The position numbers were made by a program, and so were the translations under genes. From positions 1 to 8,597 of the forward strand of contig WFRO01000394.1 in the NCBI GenBank assembly GCA_015486475.1: a DNA stretch of 8,597 bases. The letters run 5' to 3'. This stretch comes from Bacteroidales bacterium (GTDB lineage Bacteria; Bacteroidota; Bacteroidia; Bacteroidales; VadinHA17). Below the pieces are notes generated by a model that was given only the letters and a program-made list of their open reading frames with translations, had not been told where the DNA came from and ran no database searches. Positions 1 to 6,209 of this stretch are shown piece after piece. Every line of letters begins with the position of its first letter. Positions within the stretch are counted from its first letter, which is position 1.

Positions 1-311
1 ACCAGGAAGAGGGTGATATCATTAGTGAGGAAGGTGGAAAGGGTTGCCGACAGCAGGATCAGAAAGACCGCCAGCCTCCTTTCCCGGCTGGACTTCCGAA
101 GGACTTTCTCCGAGAGGGAACAGAAATATCCGCTTTCCCGGAAACCGGTGGAGATGATCAGCAGACCTGTGAGGGCCAGGATCGTACGCCAGTCGACAAA
201 GGATGGGTAACTCTTTATCTCAGCGGGATACAGGACAGCCAGGATGCCGAGGAGGATCAGCAGCAGCGTTAAAAAGGGCTCTTTATGGATCAGCCGTTTC
301 AGCAGGGACAT
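1..311 (-). CDS. SLC13/ArsB-type anion permease, N-terminal part (runs off left edge)
   Basis: Partial gene: 103 complete codons read from the ATG at 311 to the window edge with no stop. The visible protein starts with a short basic segment (residues 1-10, SLLKRLIHK), then a hydrophobic helix at about 13-29, a second at about 42-56, a basic loop at 69-80 and a third helix from about 80. The third helix carries LSTFLTND (residues 91-98). A serine/threonine-rich helix followed by TND is typical of the ion transporter superfamily (SLC13, ArsB, NhaD, CitMHS), where this part forms the substrate and ion pathway. Full-length members are inner-membrane carriers of about 400-450 residues for dicarboxylates, citrate, sulfate or arsenite. 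The substrate here cannot be told. A sulfate or anion carrier near a sulfatase would make sense but is inference. An AGAAGG sequence lies 2-3 nt before the ATG, too close for a good ribosome site. A TAnnTTTG box lies 35 nt upstream. Confidence 0.75.
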   Translation of the reverse strand, partial: MSLLKRLIHKEPFLTLLLILLGILAVLYPAEIKSYPSFVDWRTILALTGLLIISTGFRESGYFCSLSEKVLRKSSRERRLAVFLILLSATLSTFLTNDITLFL

Positions 312-345
312 ATCCTTCTGATATCAACACCAACAAAATTGGAGG

Positions 346-353
346 CAAAGATA
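346..353 (-). promoter_or_regulatory. Bacteroidetes -7 promoter box before the permease gene
   Basis: Read on the minus strand this is TATCTTTG, an exact match to the Bacteroides -7 consensus TAnnTTTG. It would give a leader of roughly 30 nt before the ATG at 311. I see no TTG or TTTG at the usual 19-21 bp upstream, so the -33 half is missing. A separate promoter would fit the 140-bp gap after the preceding gene. Confidence 0.4.
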
Positions 354-451
354 CGAATAACAAAGGCCATTCCCCGTGACCAGCCGTTTTTTGATGAATT
401 GATCTTTGAAGTAGCGGGCGGGCAGTTTCCGGGCAGGGTGGCAGAATCCTC

Positions 452-895
452 TTATTTCTCAGACTTCAGATTGTATATTTTGGTCGCTTCTTCCAGCTCA
501 TCACCGAAGCTGTCGTCATAGGAAAAGCCATACACCACCCACTGGTCTTTGGGGCGGTAGAATTGAAAAGTGAAACGTACCGGCTGCCGCTCGTAGCGTA
601 CCAGGCAGGTGTAGATGGAAAAACGGTCCACCAGGTCTTTTTTTGTGATCAGGTCATAGCCGATATACGCTCCGACCAGATCTTTCAGGCCTCCGAACTG
701 TGCCCGCAGCTTGTCAATGGCATCTCCCACCCGGTTGGCCGAAGGCATGTGGGCATAAAGATTTTCCAGCGTTTCCTGAGGCGTTTTGGTCGCATAATCC
801 TGGAAGAAATTTTTGACGATCTGCTCCGGACTGCTCTGCCCCATGGCCAGCAGACTCATACAGGCAAGAAAAGAGGCAAGGATAAGCTTTTTCAT
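452..895 (-). CDS. small secreted NTF2-like/unknown protein (147 aa)
   Basis: The protein opens with a clear export signal: MKK, a hydrophobic core at residues 4-17 and a likely signal peptidase I site after about residue 19 (LLAMGQ-SS). A cysteine at residue 12 sits in FLAC, which is a poor lipobox, so I do not call it a lipoprotein. The mature part of about 127 residues starts with a helix (SPEQIVKNFFQDYA), has a helical middle and ends in alternating strands (VRFTFQFY, WVVYGFSYDD) with an acidic tail. That helix-then-sheet layout resembles small periplasmic NTF2-like or DUF3887/DUF4878-type domains; this is fold resemblance only, with no catalytic motif seen. The gene starts 66 nt after the sulfatase stop on the same strand and could be read from the same message. 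The lysine-rich N-terminus directly at the ATG supports this start. Its function is unknown; a binding or folding role beside the sulfatase would be a guess. Confidence 0.8.
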   Translation of the reverse strand: MKKLILASFLACMSLLAMGQSSPEQIVKNFFQDYATKTPQETLENLYAHMPSANRVGDAIDKLRAQFGGLKDLVGAYIGYDLITKKDLVDRFSIYTCLVRYERQPVRFTFQFYRPKDQWVVYGFSYDDSFGDELEEATKIYNLKSEK

Positions 896-961
896 GGTTG
901 TGGGTTTTTAGTTAAATAAATAGTTGATCGGAACGTTAACAGGGATCCTGCCTTGTGCGAT

Positions 962-2707
962 CTATTTTTCCTTTTTTGATCTTTTCGTTACAAACACATG
1001 CATCCGTGGGTATATTTCTTCCCCGTGGGTGACCGGGGCTGTCAGGGAAAGGTCGCCGGGTTGCAGACGGATGCCGGGGAAGGTGATGCGTGTGGAATCG
1101 GGCATGATACCCTGGCGGCGGATGTTCCCCACGCTGAGAGATACCTGCCAACCGGGCCTGGGCTCTGCGGTCTCGACCGTGATGTCGAATAAGGCCGGTT
1201 GCTCCAGTCGCAGAAGCCAGTGTCCCCGGTTTCCCCAGCCCCGGCCGCCATCCCTTTTCCAGTCCTGGCGTGTGAGGACGGTGGTGATCTCGGCGTCGTT
1301 GCCGATGATGATACGGGGGGTGGCATAGTTATCAGGACGGGTGGAGGAGACATTCCGGTACCAGGCCATATAATCCTGCTCCATCTGCCGGACCAGATCC
1401 GGATGCTGATCGAGAAGATCTTTTGTTTCGCCGGGATCTTCCTGCAGGTTATACAGCTCGAAGCGGGCACTGTCCATGCTCAGCAGCTTCCAGTTTTGCC
1501 CCACTTCTGCAAACCGCTTAAAAGGTTGCGGCACATCACCGCGATGCCATTGCAGGAAAAGTTCCCGGTCCGGCCATCCGCTCTCTTCGCCCTTCAGCAG
1601 GGGGAGGAAGCTGCGGCCGTCGAGCCGGAGCCCTTCAGGTACAGGTACCCCCGCCGCATCCAGCAGGGTGGGCATCACATCATAGTGGGCCACACGTACA
1701 TCGCTCTTTTCACCTCCGTTGAAAACGGCAGGCCAGCGCAGGAAGAACATGTTCCGGATGCCTCCGTCCAGCACCTCTCCTTTTTTGCCGCGTATATCGC
1801 CGACATACCGGCGTGTGTTGGGCCCGTTGTCACTGGTATAGATGACGATCGTATTTTTATCTATCCCCAGCTCCTTTAAAGTTTTCAATAATCGCCCCAC
1901 GTTCTGGTCGATATTGGTGATCATGGCACAGATCGCCGCCAGCTTGTCCGGGTTGGGCTTGTTCTCCAGGGAAATAGAGGTGAGGTTGGGTTTATTCAGA
2001 TAATATTCCTTGAGGTCATTGGGTACGTCGTGAAAAGGAGCGTGGGGTGCGTTGGTGGGGATATAGGCAAAAAAAGGTTTTTCCTTTTTTACATTTTTTT
2101 TGATAAAGGTGATCGCATAATCATAGTAAACATCCGTACAAAAGCCATGGGTCTGTATCTTCTTCCCGTTGTGGAAGAGGACCGGATCGGTGTACCGGTT
2201 GTGATTTTCGAAGGGGTCCGAGGGCTGGCATAACCCGCCGCCCCTGAGCATCAGCACTTCGTCAAATCCCTGGTCCTGCGGCCGCATGGGGTAGTTATCG
2301 CCCAGATGCCATTTGCCGAAGATACCGGTGGCATAGCCGGCATCCCGCAGCACCTCGGCGATGGTCACCTCGTCGGTGTGCATCATGGCGCGACCTATGT
2401 AGGTATCAGTGACACCCGTGCGGTAGTTATAGCGGCCGGTCATCAGACTGGCACGTGTGGGGGCGCAAACGGGACTGACATAGTAGTTCTCCATGATGGC
2501 GCTCTGGCGCGCCATGGCATCGATGTTAGGTGTCTCGATCACCGGATTGCCGGTGAAACCCAGATCGCCGTACCCCTGGTCATCCGCCAGCAGGAGGATG
2601 ATGTTGGGCCTTTCCCGTTCGGATCTTTTTGTACCGGTATGACAGGAGAAGAGAAGTCCCGTGATGATCGTGATGAGGATCAGAAAAGATTTCCGGAGGA
2701 TGTTCAT
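962..2707 (-). CDS. S1-family sulfatase lipoprotein (arylsulfatase type)
   Basis: This 581-residue protein is a formylglycine-dependent sulfatase that hydrolyses sulfate esters, probably on a glycan. Residues 1-21 are a lipoprotein signal ending in LLFS-C22, so it should be anchored in the periplasm or outer membrane. The core follows the family order: metal-binding DD at 42-43 (LLLADDQGYGD), the signature CAPTRASLMTGR at 81-92 with Cys81 to be converted to formylglycine, GKWHLG at 131-136 (Lys132, His134), PHAPFH at 221-226 and SDNGPN at 292-297 (Asp293, Asn294). After about residue 480 there is an extra strand-rich C-terminal part. A longer in-frame start at 2833 exists, but it overlaps the symporter gene and puts 42 unlikely residues before the signal peptide; ATG 2707 (or the adjacent ATG 2710) is preferred. 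A promoter-like sequence lies just upstream. The maturase is not in the window. The S1 subfamily and substrate cannot be assigned by eye. Confidence 0.93.
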   Translation of the reverse strand: MNILRKSFLILITIITGLLFSCHTGTKRSERERPNIILLLADDQGYGDLGFTGNPVIETPNIDAMARQSAIMENYYVSPVCAPTRASLMTGRYNYRTGVTDTYIGRAMMHTDEVTIAEVLRDAGYATGIFGKWHLGDNYPMRPQDQGFDEVLMLRGGGLCQPSDPFENHNRYTDPVLFHNGKKIQTHGFCTDVYYDYAITFIKKNVKKEKPFFAYIPTNAPHAPFHDVPNDLKEYYLNKPNLTSISLENKPNPDKLAAICAMITNIDQNVGRLLKTLKELGIDKNTIVIYTSDNGPNTRRYVGDIRGKKGEVLDGGIRNMFFLRWPAVFNGGEKSDVRVAHYDVMPTLLDAAGVPVPEGLRLDGRSFLPLLKGEESGWPDRELFLQWHRGDVPQPFKRFAEVGQNWKLLSMDSARFELYNLQEDPGETKDLLDQHPDLVRQMEQDYMAWYRNVSSTRPDNYATPRIIIGNDAEITTVLTRQDWKRDGGRGWGNRGHWLLRLEQPALFDITVETAEPRPGWQVSLSVGNIRRQGIMPDSTRITFPGIRLQPGDLSLTAPVTHGEEIYPRMHVFVTKRSKKEK

Positions 2708-2736
2708 CATGATGACATGAGTGAGATAAATGTCCC

Positions 2737-2768
2737 TAAAGCTATGAAAAGGCCGGGGATTATACAAA
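2737..2768 (-). promoter_or_regulatory. likely sulfatase promoter (TTTG, 20 bp, TAGCTTTA)
   Basis: On the minus strand TTTG (2768-2765) is followed after exactly 20 bp by TAGCTTTA (2744-2737). The Bacteroides consensus is TTTG, 19-21 bp, TAnnTTTG, so only the last G is off. It lies in the 74-bp gap between the symporter stop and the sulfatase ATG and would give a leader of about 20-25 nt. It suggests the sulfatase and the genes after it can be expressed apart from the symporter. Confidence 0.5.
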
Positions 2769-2781
2769 ATTTTCGGTGGTT

Positions 2782-4392
2782 TCAGAACAACCACACATAG
2801 ATCGCCAGGGTGACGGCGGTGAGGAGAAGCCATTGCAGGCGCCAGTCTTTCAGTCCTTCAAACTTTTCAAACCGTTTCGCATAGTTGATGGTGGTCTTTT
2901 CCAGGCGGGCCGGATCAGTCTTCGGGGTAAAGGCCGAGACGGCAAAGAGGATGGCGCTGGTGATGAGGATGGCCCACAGGCCGCGGAAGCCGAAGTTGAG
3001 CGTCAGGGGGTGGTGCAGGAAGGGGAAGAGGCGACTGCCCGTCTCCGGGCCGGCGAACTGGTCGATCACGAACAGGGTGGCAAAGGCCAGTCCCACAAAG
3101 ACCGAGACGGTGGCCCCTTTGAGGGTCACCTTTTTGCTGACGATGCCGAAGAGGATCGCCGGAAAGACCGGCAGCACCAGATAAGCCGAGATGGTCTGCA
3201 GGTATTTGTATAGACCCTCCTCATTCTTATAGACCAGCCAGGCGGCGCCGATGCCCAGGAAGGTGACCACCAGGATGGTGAGGCGGCCGGCGAGGACCTG
3301 TTTTTTCTCTGAGATGCTTTTCCGGTATCCCACCACAAAGTCCCGTACGACGAGGGTAGACACCGAGTTGAGCACGGCGATGAGGGAGGTGATCAGTGCA
3401 GCCATCAGCGAGGCCAGCACCAGCCCGCGCAGCCCCGGCGGAAGCAGCCGGTTGATGAGCAGGAGAAAGGTCTGCTTCGACGCTGCCTCTCCCAGCCCCG
3501 GGTAGAGGGCGTAGGCGATGACGCCGGGAAGGGCGAAGATGAAGATGGGCATCAGCTTGAGGAGGGTGGCGAACATGGCGCCCCAGCGGGCCTGCCGCAG
3601 GTTGGGGGCTGCCAGCACACGCTGTACGTTCACCTGGTCCATGCCCCAGTAGAAGACGCCGGCATAGAAAGCTGTGGCCAGGATGCCCCAGAAAGGATAG
3701 GCCGGGTCGTCCAGCGTAGTGCCTATGTGCACGGCCTGCGGGGCTTTCGCCACCAGACCGCTCCAGCCGCCCACCTTGTCCAGACCGATGAACAGCACGG
3801 TGGCCATGCCCAGGATCATGATGAAGGCCTGTATGCTGTCGGTCCAGGCTACGGCGGTGAATCCGCCCAGCATGGTGAAGACAGCCACCACCAGGCCCGT
3901 GACGACGACGGTGGTCATCACGTTCCATCCCAGCACACCGTTGAGCACCAGCGCCCCGGCAAAGAGGGTGAAGGCCAGCTTGGTCATGATGCTGATCAGC
4001 AGCATCAGCCCGGAGAAGAAGATGCGGGCGTCGCGGTTGTAACGCAGCTCCAGGAACTCGGGGATGGTGTACACCCTGTTCTTCAGATAGTAGGGGAAGA
4101 GGATGGCGCTGGCGATGCCCAGGGTGATGAAGGTGGTCAGCTCCACCGAGCCGGCCGAGAGGCCGTAGCGGTAGGCATCGCCGGAGAGGCCTACCAGATG
4201 CTCGGCGCCGATGTTGGTGGCAAAGAGCGAAGCCCCCACAACAGGCCAGAGGATCCTGCGGCCTCCCAGGAAGAAACTGGAGCTGTCACGCCCGGCACGT
4301 GTGCGCCAGGCCATGTACAGCCCTGTGCCCAGGCTGCCCAGCAGGACCACCAGGCCAACGATCCAGTCCGATAAACCTAAAGAAATGCTCAA
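2782..4392 (-). CDS. sodium:solute symporter (SSS/SLC5 family), probably a sugar carrier
   Basis: This 536-residue inner-membrane protein should use the sodium gradient to import a small solute. It has about 14 hydrophobic helices, the first at about 10-28. Family landmarks are clear: SLFATNIGAEHLVGLSG at 55-71, matching the sodium- and sugar-contacting first core helix of vSGLT; GGFTAVAWTDSIQAF at 176-190; YWGMDQVNVQRVLAA at 248-262; and ALITSLIAVLNSVSTL at 332-347, followed by the RDF turn. In this last motif the usual Ser-Ser sodium pair reads Thr335-Ser336, and His65 stands where vSGLT has Gln69. The start appears to be TTG at 4392: an in-frame TGA lies 18 nt upstream and the next Met (27) is inside the first helix. 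No Shine-Dalgarno sequence is visible. The TTG directly follows a TAGTTCA heptamer array. The epimerase upstream and sulfatase downstream point to a sugar substrate, by inference. Sampled GC content is well above that of the sulfatase gene. Confidence 0.92.
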   Translation of the reverse strand: MSISLGLSDWIVGLVVLLGSLGTGLYMAWRTRAGRDSSSFFLGGRRILWPVVGASLFATNIGAEHLVGLSGDAYRYGLSAGSVELTTFITLGIASAILFPYYLKNRVYTIPEFLELRYNRDARIFFSGLMLLISIMTKLAFTLFAGALVLNGVLGWNVMTTVVVTGLVVAVFTMLGGFTAVAWTDSIQAFIMILGMATVLFIGLDKVGGWSGLVAKAPQAVHIGTTLDDPAYPFWGILATAFYAGVFYWGMDQVNVQRVLAAPNLRQARWGAMFATLLKLMPIFIFALPGVIAYALYPGLGEAASKQTFLLLINRLLPPGLRGLVLASLMAALITSLIAVLNSVSTLVVRDFVVGYRKSISEKKQVLAGRLTILVVTFLGIGAAWLVYKNEEGLYKYLQTISAYLVLPVFPAILFGIVSKKVTLKGATVSVFVGLAFATLFVIDQFAGPETGSRLFPFLHHPLTLNFGFRGLWAILITSAILFAVSAFTPKTDPARLEKTTINYAKRFEKFEGLKDWRLQWLLLTAVTLAIYVWLF

Positions 4393-4418
4393 ACCGAGAG
4401 GTTTAGTTCATAGTTCAT
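4389..4418 (-). other. possible 9-codon leader ORF overlapping the symporter start
   Basis: An ATG at 4418, inside the heptamer array, opens the frame MNYELNLSV and stops at TGA (4391-4389). That stop overlaps the symporter's TTG (4392-4390) in the string TTGA, the layout used for translational coupling. There is no ribosome site or composition signal to prove translation, so it may be chance. Confidence 0.2.
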
Positions 4419-4431
4419 AGTTCATAGTTCA
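4404..4431. repeat. TAGTTCA heptamer array, 4 perfect copies
   Basis: Four exact tandem copies of a 7-bp unit (TAGTTCA on plus, TGAACTA on minus) end 12 nt before the symporter start codon. On the minus strand three of the junctions create an ATG, each in a different frame. Every frame stops before or at the symporter start, so the array cannot extend the protein. It is nearly the same unit as the GATGAAC array at 8278-8333 (TGAACGA after rotation). Confidence 0.9.
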
Positions 4432-4437
4432 AAGTAA
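4430..4437 (-). promoter_or_regulatory. weak -7-like box before the symporter
   Basis: Minus strand TTACTTTG matches TAnnTTTG except at the second base. It abuts the heptamer array, which would then form most of a leader of about 35 nt. No -33 TTG is seen at the right distance. Low confidence. Confidence 0.2.
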
Positions 4438-4443
4438 TTCGGG

Positions 4444-4464
4444 CTTCCTTTTGCCTTCTGCCTT
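4444..4464. repeat. 21-bp direct repeat, copy 1
   Basis: A 21-bp sequence, begun by CTTCCTTTTG on plus, is repeated exactly at 4601-4621. On minus it is three degenerate heptamers (AAGGCAG, AAGGCAA, AAGGAAG). The two copies flank the hairpin element at 4541-4597. The DNA between them (4465-4540) is pyrimidine-rich on plus, with a loose repeat of the type CTTTTCNACTTTT. Confidence 0.85.
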
Positions 4465-4540
4465 GGAAGTTTGGAGTTGTTCGATTCCTTCCTCTCTTCC
4501 AACTTTTCATACTTTTTCCACTTTTCGACCTTTATCCTTT

Positions 4541-4597
4541 GAGCTTCCCCGCCCGGATGAACGGAGTCATCCGTTCGGACGGGAAGCTTCGAGCTTC
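4541..4597. repeat. intergenic hairpin element, copy 1 (57 bp)
   Basis: This stretch runs from GAGCTTCCC to a second GAGCTTC. GCTTCCC (4543-4549) can pair with GGGAAGC (4581-4587), and GATGA (4556-4560) with TCATC (4567-4571), with an imperfect middle and a 6-nt loop. A second copy with only one base change plus a 20-bp loop insertion lies at 6131-6207. It sits in the 244-bp gap between the epimerase stop and the symporter start. No T-run follows on either strand, so it is not a standard terminator. It may be a small repeated palindromic element, a mobile miniature element or an RNA-stability structure. Confidence 0.8.
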
Positions 4598-4600
4598 ACA

Positions 4601-4649
4601 CTTCCTTTTGCCTTCTGCCTTATCACTTCTGCCTTATCACTTCTGCCTT
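4601..4649. repeat. AAGGCAG-type heptamer array, 7 units, spanning the epimerase stop codon
   Basis: Read on minus from 4649, seven 7-bp units follow without a gap: AAGGCAG and AAGTGAT alternate twice, then come AAGGCAG, AAGGCAA and AAGGAAG. The first two units hold the epimerase's last codons and its TGA (4639-4637), so the end of the gene is itself part of the array. The last three units are the second copy of the 21-bp repeat at 4444-4464. Confidence 0.85.
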
Positions 4650-5908
4650 ACCATCCTCTTCATCCTCTCTACCCCCTGCACCATCGCTCTCACGGTGTGA
4701 TAGTTGATCTTCCATGAGTGGCCCATGTGGGTCCAGATGGGTTTGCCCTCGCGGGTGAGGAGCGGATACCACTCGCCCGTACGGGGGTTGATGACCTTGT
4801 CGAAGACGAAGCGGTGCACGTTCTTATAGGCCTCCCAGTATTTTTCTTCGCCGGTGAGCAGGCAGGCATCCAGCATGGCGGTCATCACCTCGGCCTGTTG
4901 CCAGAACTCTTTCTCGCGGTCGTAGACGCCGCCTGCGTGGGGCCCTTCGACAAAGACGCCGCCGTATTCCCGGTCGATGCCGTTTTCCAGGGTGTGGTCA
5001 AAGATCGTCACCAGCAGGTCACGGTACTCCTCCGGATCTTTGTCCATTACTTTCATGGCATGGATGAGCAGCCAGGCCAGTTCGGCGTTATGGCCGTAGC
5101 AGGTGTTGTCGGTGGGGTTGCTTTTGGTGCCCTCTTCCGAGTAACGGTCCCATCCCCAGATGATGTTGAACTTGATCTGCGGCGCTATGCTCCAGTCAGG
5201 CCAAAACTGCGGGATGCCTGTCTTATATTCCGGGTGCAGCATCCTGTTGAGGAGGATGTCGATGTCTTCCTGCAGCTTGCGGCGGTGGGTGTCACGGCGG
5301 GTGGCCTCGTACAGGGTGGTGAAAGCCTCCATGAGGTGCATGTGCACGTCGAGGGTCTTGCGGTCGCCTCCTTCGGCGCCGGGGCCGGCAAGGGTCCAGT
5401 CGCGACCGAACATCTCAAAGTAACCGCCGTAATAGGTATCGGTGGCATGGGTCTGTATGAGACGGAAGAGCTCTTCGGCATATTCTCTTCCCAGGGGATC
5501 GCCTGTGGCCAGGGTGTATTCGCTCAGGGCATAAATGGCGAAGCTCTGACCGTAGAGGATCTTCCGGTCGTTGGTGACGTTGCCGTGGCGGTCGGTCATC
5601 CAGAAAAAACCGCCCTGCTTCGTGTCCCACATCTTCTTCAGCAGGTAGTCGACGCCGTGGGCGGCCAGGGCGGCCAGCTTTCCGTCGCCGTAACCGGCAC
5701 GGTGGGCCGAGGCGAGTGTGTACACCGACCGCGTCTGGGCGATGAGCGACTTCTCATCCTCGCCGGTGTCACGTCCTTCCTCATCGAAATGGGTGATGTA
5801 GCCTCCGTACTCGCGGTCTGTCATCCGGGAGGTCCAGAAAGGCAGCAGCTCATTCACCAGATGGTCCTGTGCCTCTTGCATATAGGCTTTGATCTCTTCC
5901 TTGTCCAT
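4637..5908 (-). CDS. AGE-family sugar 2-epimerase (N-acylglucosamine/cellobiose 2-epimerase type)
   Basis: This 423-residue cytoplasmic enzyme belongs to the (alpha/alpha)6-barrel AGE family, which epimerises C2 of GlcNAc/ManNAc, glucose/mannose or the reducing sugar of cellobiose and mannobiose by proton transfer between histidines. Visible family features are QTRSVYTLA with Arg60, KILYGQSFAIYALSEY at 116-131, DVHMHLMEAFTTLY at 187-200 (His189/His191), YGHNAELAWLL at 271-281 (His273), KEFWQQAEVM at 333-342 and GHSWKINYHTVRAM at 396-409 (His404). His273 and His404 match the known catalytic histidine positions, so the enzyme should be active. Length is normal. No signal peptide is present, as expected for a protein acting on imported sugar. 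It precedes the symporter by 244 bp of repeat-rich DNA on the same strand. Family membership is secure; choosing between ManNAc, mannobiose and cellobiose activity is not possible here. GC content is high in the sampled line. Confidence 0.92.
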   Translation of the reverse strand: MDKEEIKAYMQEAQDHLVNELLPFWTSRMTDREYGGYITHFDEEGRDTGEDEKSLIAQTRSVYTLASAHRAGYGDGKLAALAAHGVDYLLKKMWDTKQGGFFWMTDRHGNVTNDRKILYGQSFAIYALSEYTLATGDPLGREYAEELFRLIQTHATDTYYGGYFEMFGRDWTLAGPGAEGGDRKTLDVHMHLMEAFTTLYEATRRDTHRRKLQEDIDILLNRMLHPEYKTGIPQFWPDWSIAPQIKFNIIWGWDRYSEEGTKSNPTDNTCYGHNAELAWLLIHAMKVMDKDPEEYRDLLVTIFDHTLENGIDREYGGVFVEGPHAGGVYDREKEFWQQAEVMTAMLDACLLTGEEKYWEAYKNVHRFVFDKVINPRTGEWYPLLTREGKPIWTHMGHSWKINYHTVRAMVQGVERMKRMVRQK

Positions 5909-5989
5909 TTTGCCTGGCTTTAAAAAGTATTCTGAAAATAATGAGGATAAAGCTAAGAAAAGAGACGGGAGAATGCAAAATGAAAGAGG

Positions 5990-6037
5990 GGAAGAATGGA
6001 ATAATGGAATATTGGAATAATGGAATATTGGAATGAT
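5990..6037. repeat. octamer array, 6 units (GGAATAAT type)
   Basis: Six gap-free 8-bp units all start with GGAA. The first is GGAAGAAT, then GGAATAAT and GGAATATT alternate twice, and the last is GGAATGAT. The array at 8221-8268 has the same unit count, orientation and end units. Being neither 3 nor 6 bp in period, it has no coding meaning. Confidence 0.88.
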
Positions 6038-6130
6038 GGGAAGACCGATGAATTTTGAGCGATGAGTAAGGGAGTAGGGAGTAAATGGCTATGAAGGGAA
6101 ATATATTTTCAATTATTTTATCATTCATTC

Positions 6131-6209
6131 GAGCTTCCCCGCCCGGATGAACGCCTGCCTGGCGGCAGACAGGGAGTCATCCGTTCGGACGGGAAGCATC
6201 GAGCTTCCC
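6131..6209. repeat. intergenic hairpin element, copy 2, with 20-bp palindrome in the loop
   Basis: Same element as 4541-4597, apart from T to A at 6198 and an extra 20 bp at 6154-6173. The extra piece is itself a hairpin: CCTGCCTG and CAGACAGG around GCGG, 7 of 8 pairs. The outer arms are GCTTCCC (6133-6139) and GGGAAGC (6191-6197). A third arm, GCTTCCC at 6203-6209, gives a perfect 7-bp hairpin with GGGAAGC across 5 nt, so two structures compete for the same arm. GAGCTTCCC occurs at both ends. On minus it follows the barrel gene's stop and could shape the end of that message. No U-run follows. Confidence 0.82.

Noticed and set aside
936..961. Terminator after the sulfatase
   Set aside because: The only pairing seen is a 4-bp CAGG/CCTG stem without a T-run, too weak to support a terminator.
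1199..1879. 226-codon open frame on plus, opposite the sulfatase
   Set aside because: The minus strand encodes the sulfatase with its active-site motifs in this stretch; the plus frame has no motif support.
2708..2833. 42-residue N-terminal extension of the sulfatase
   Set aside because: It would overlap the symporter's end, cover the likely promoter and put charged residues before an obvious lipoprotein signal.
4637..5908. Naming the epimerase as ManNAc epimerase, mannobiose epimerase or cellobiose epimerase
   Set aside because: The visible catalytic residues are shared by all branches of the AGE family and no diagnostic neighbour, such as a sialic acid lyase or mannosylglucose phosphorylase, is in the window.
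4718..5923. 401-codon open frame on plus, opposite the epimerase
   Set aside because: It mirrors a GC-rich, well-recognised AGE enzyme on minus. Long antisense frames are expected at high GC, and its translation shows no family motif.
5922..5929. TACTTTTT on minus as epimerase promoter
   Set aside because: The last base is off consensus, no TTG lies 19-21 bp upstream and the implied leader is only a few nucleotides. Mentioned only as a weak possibility.
5850..6128. 92-codon minus frame and the 92-codon minus frame at 8096-8374 as a pair of related small proteins
   Set aside because: They share a SIIPFFPS-like string, but this is only the translated octamer repeat on its pyrimidine strand.
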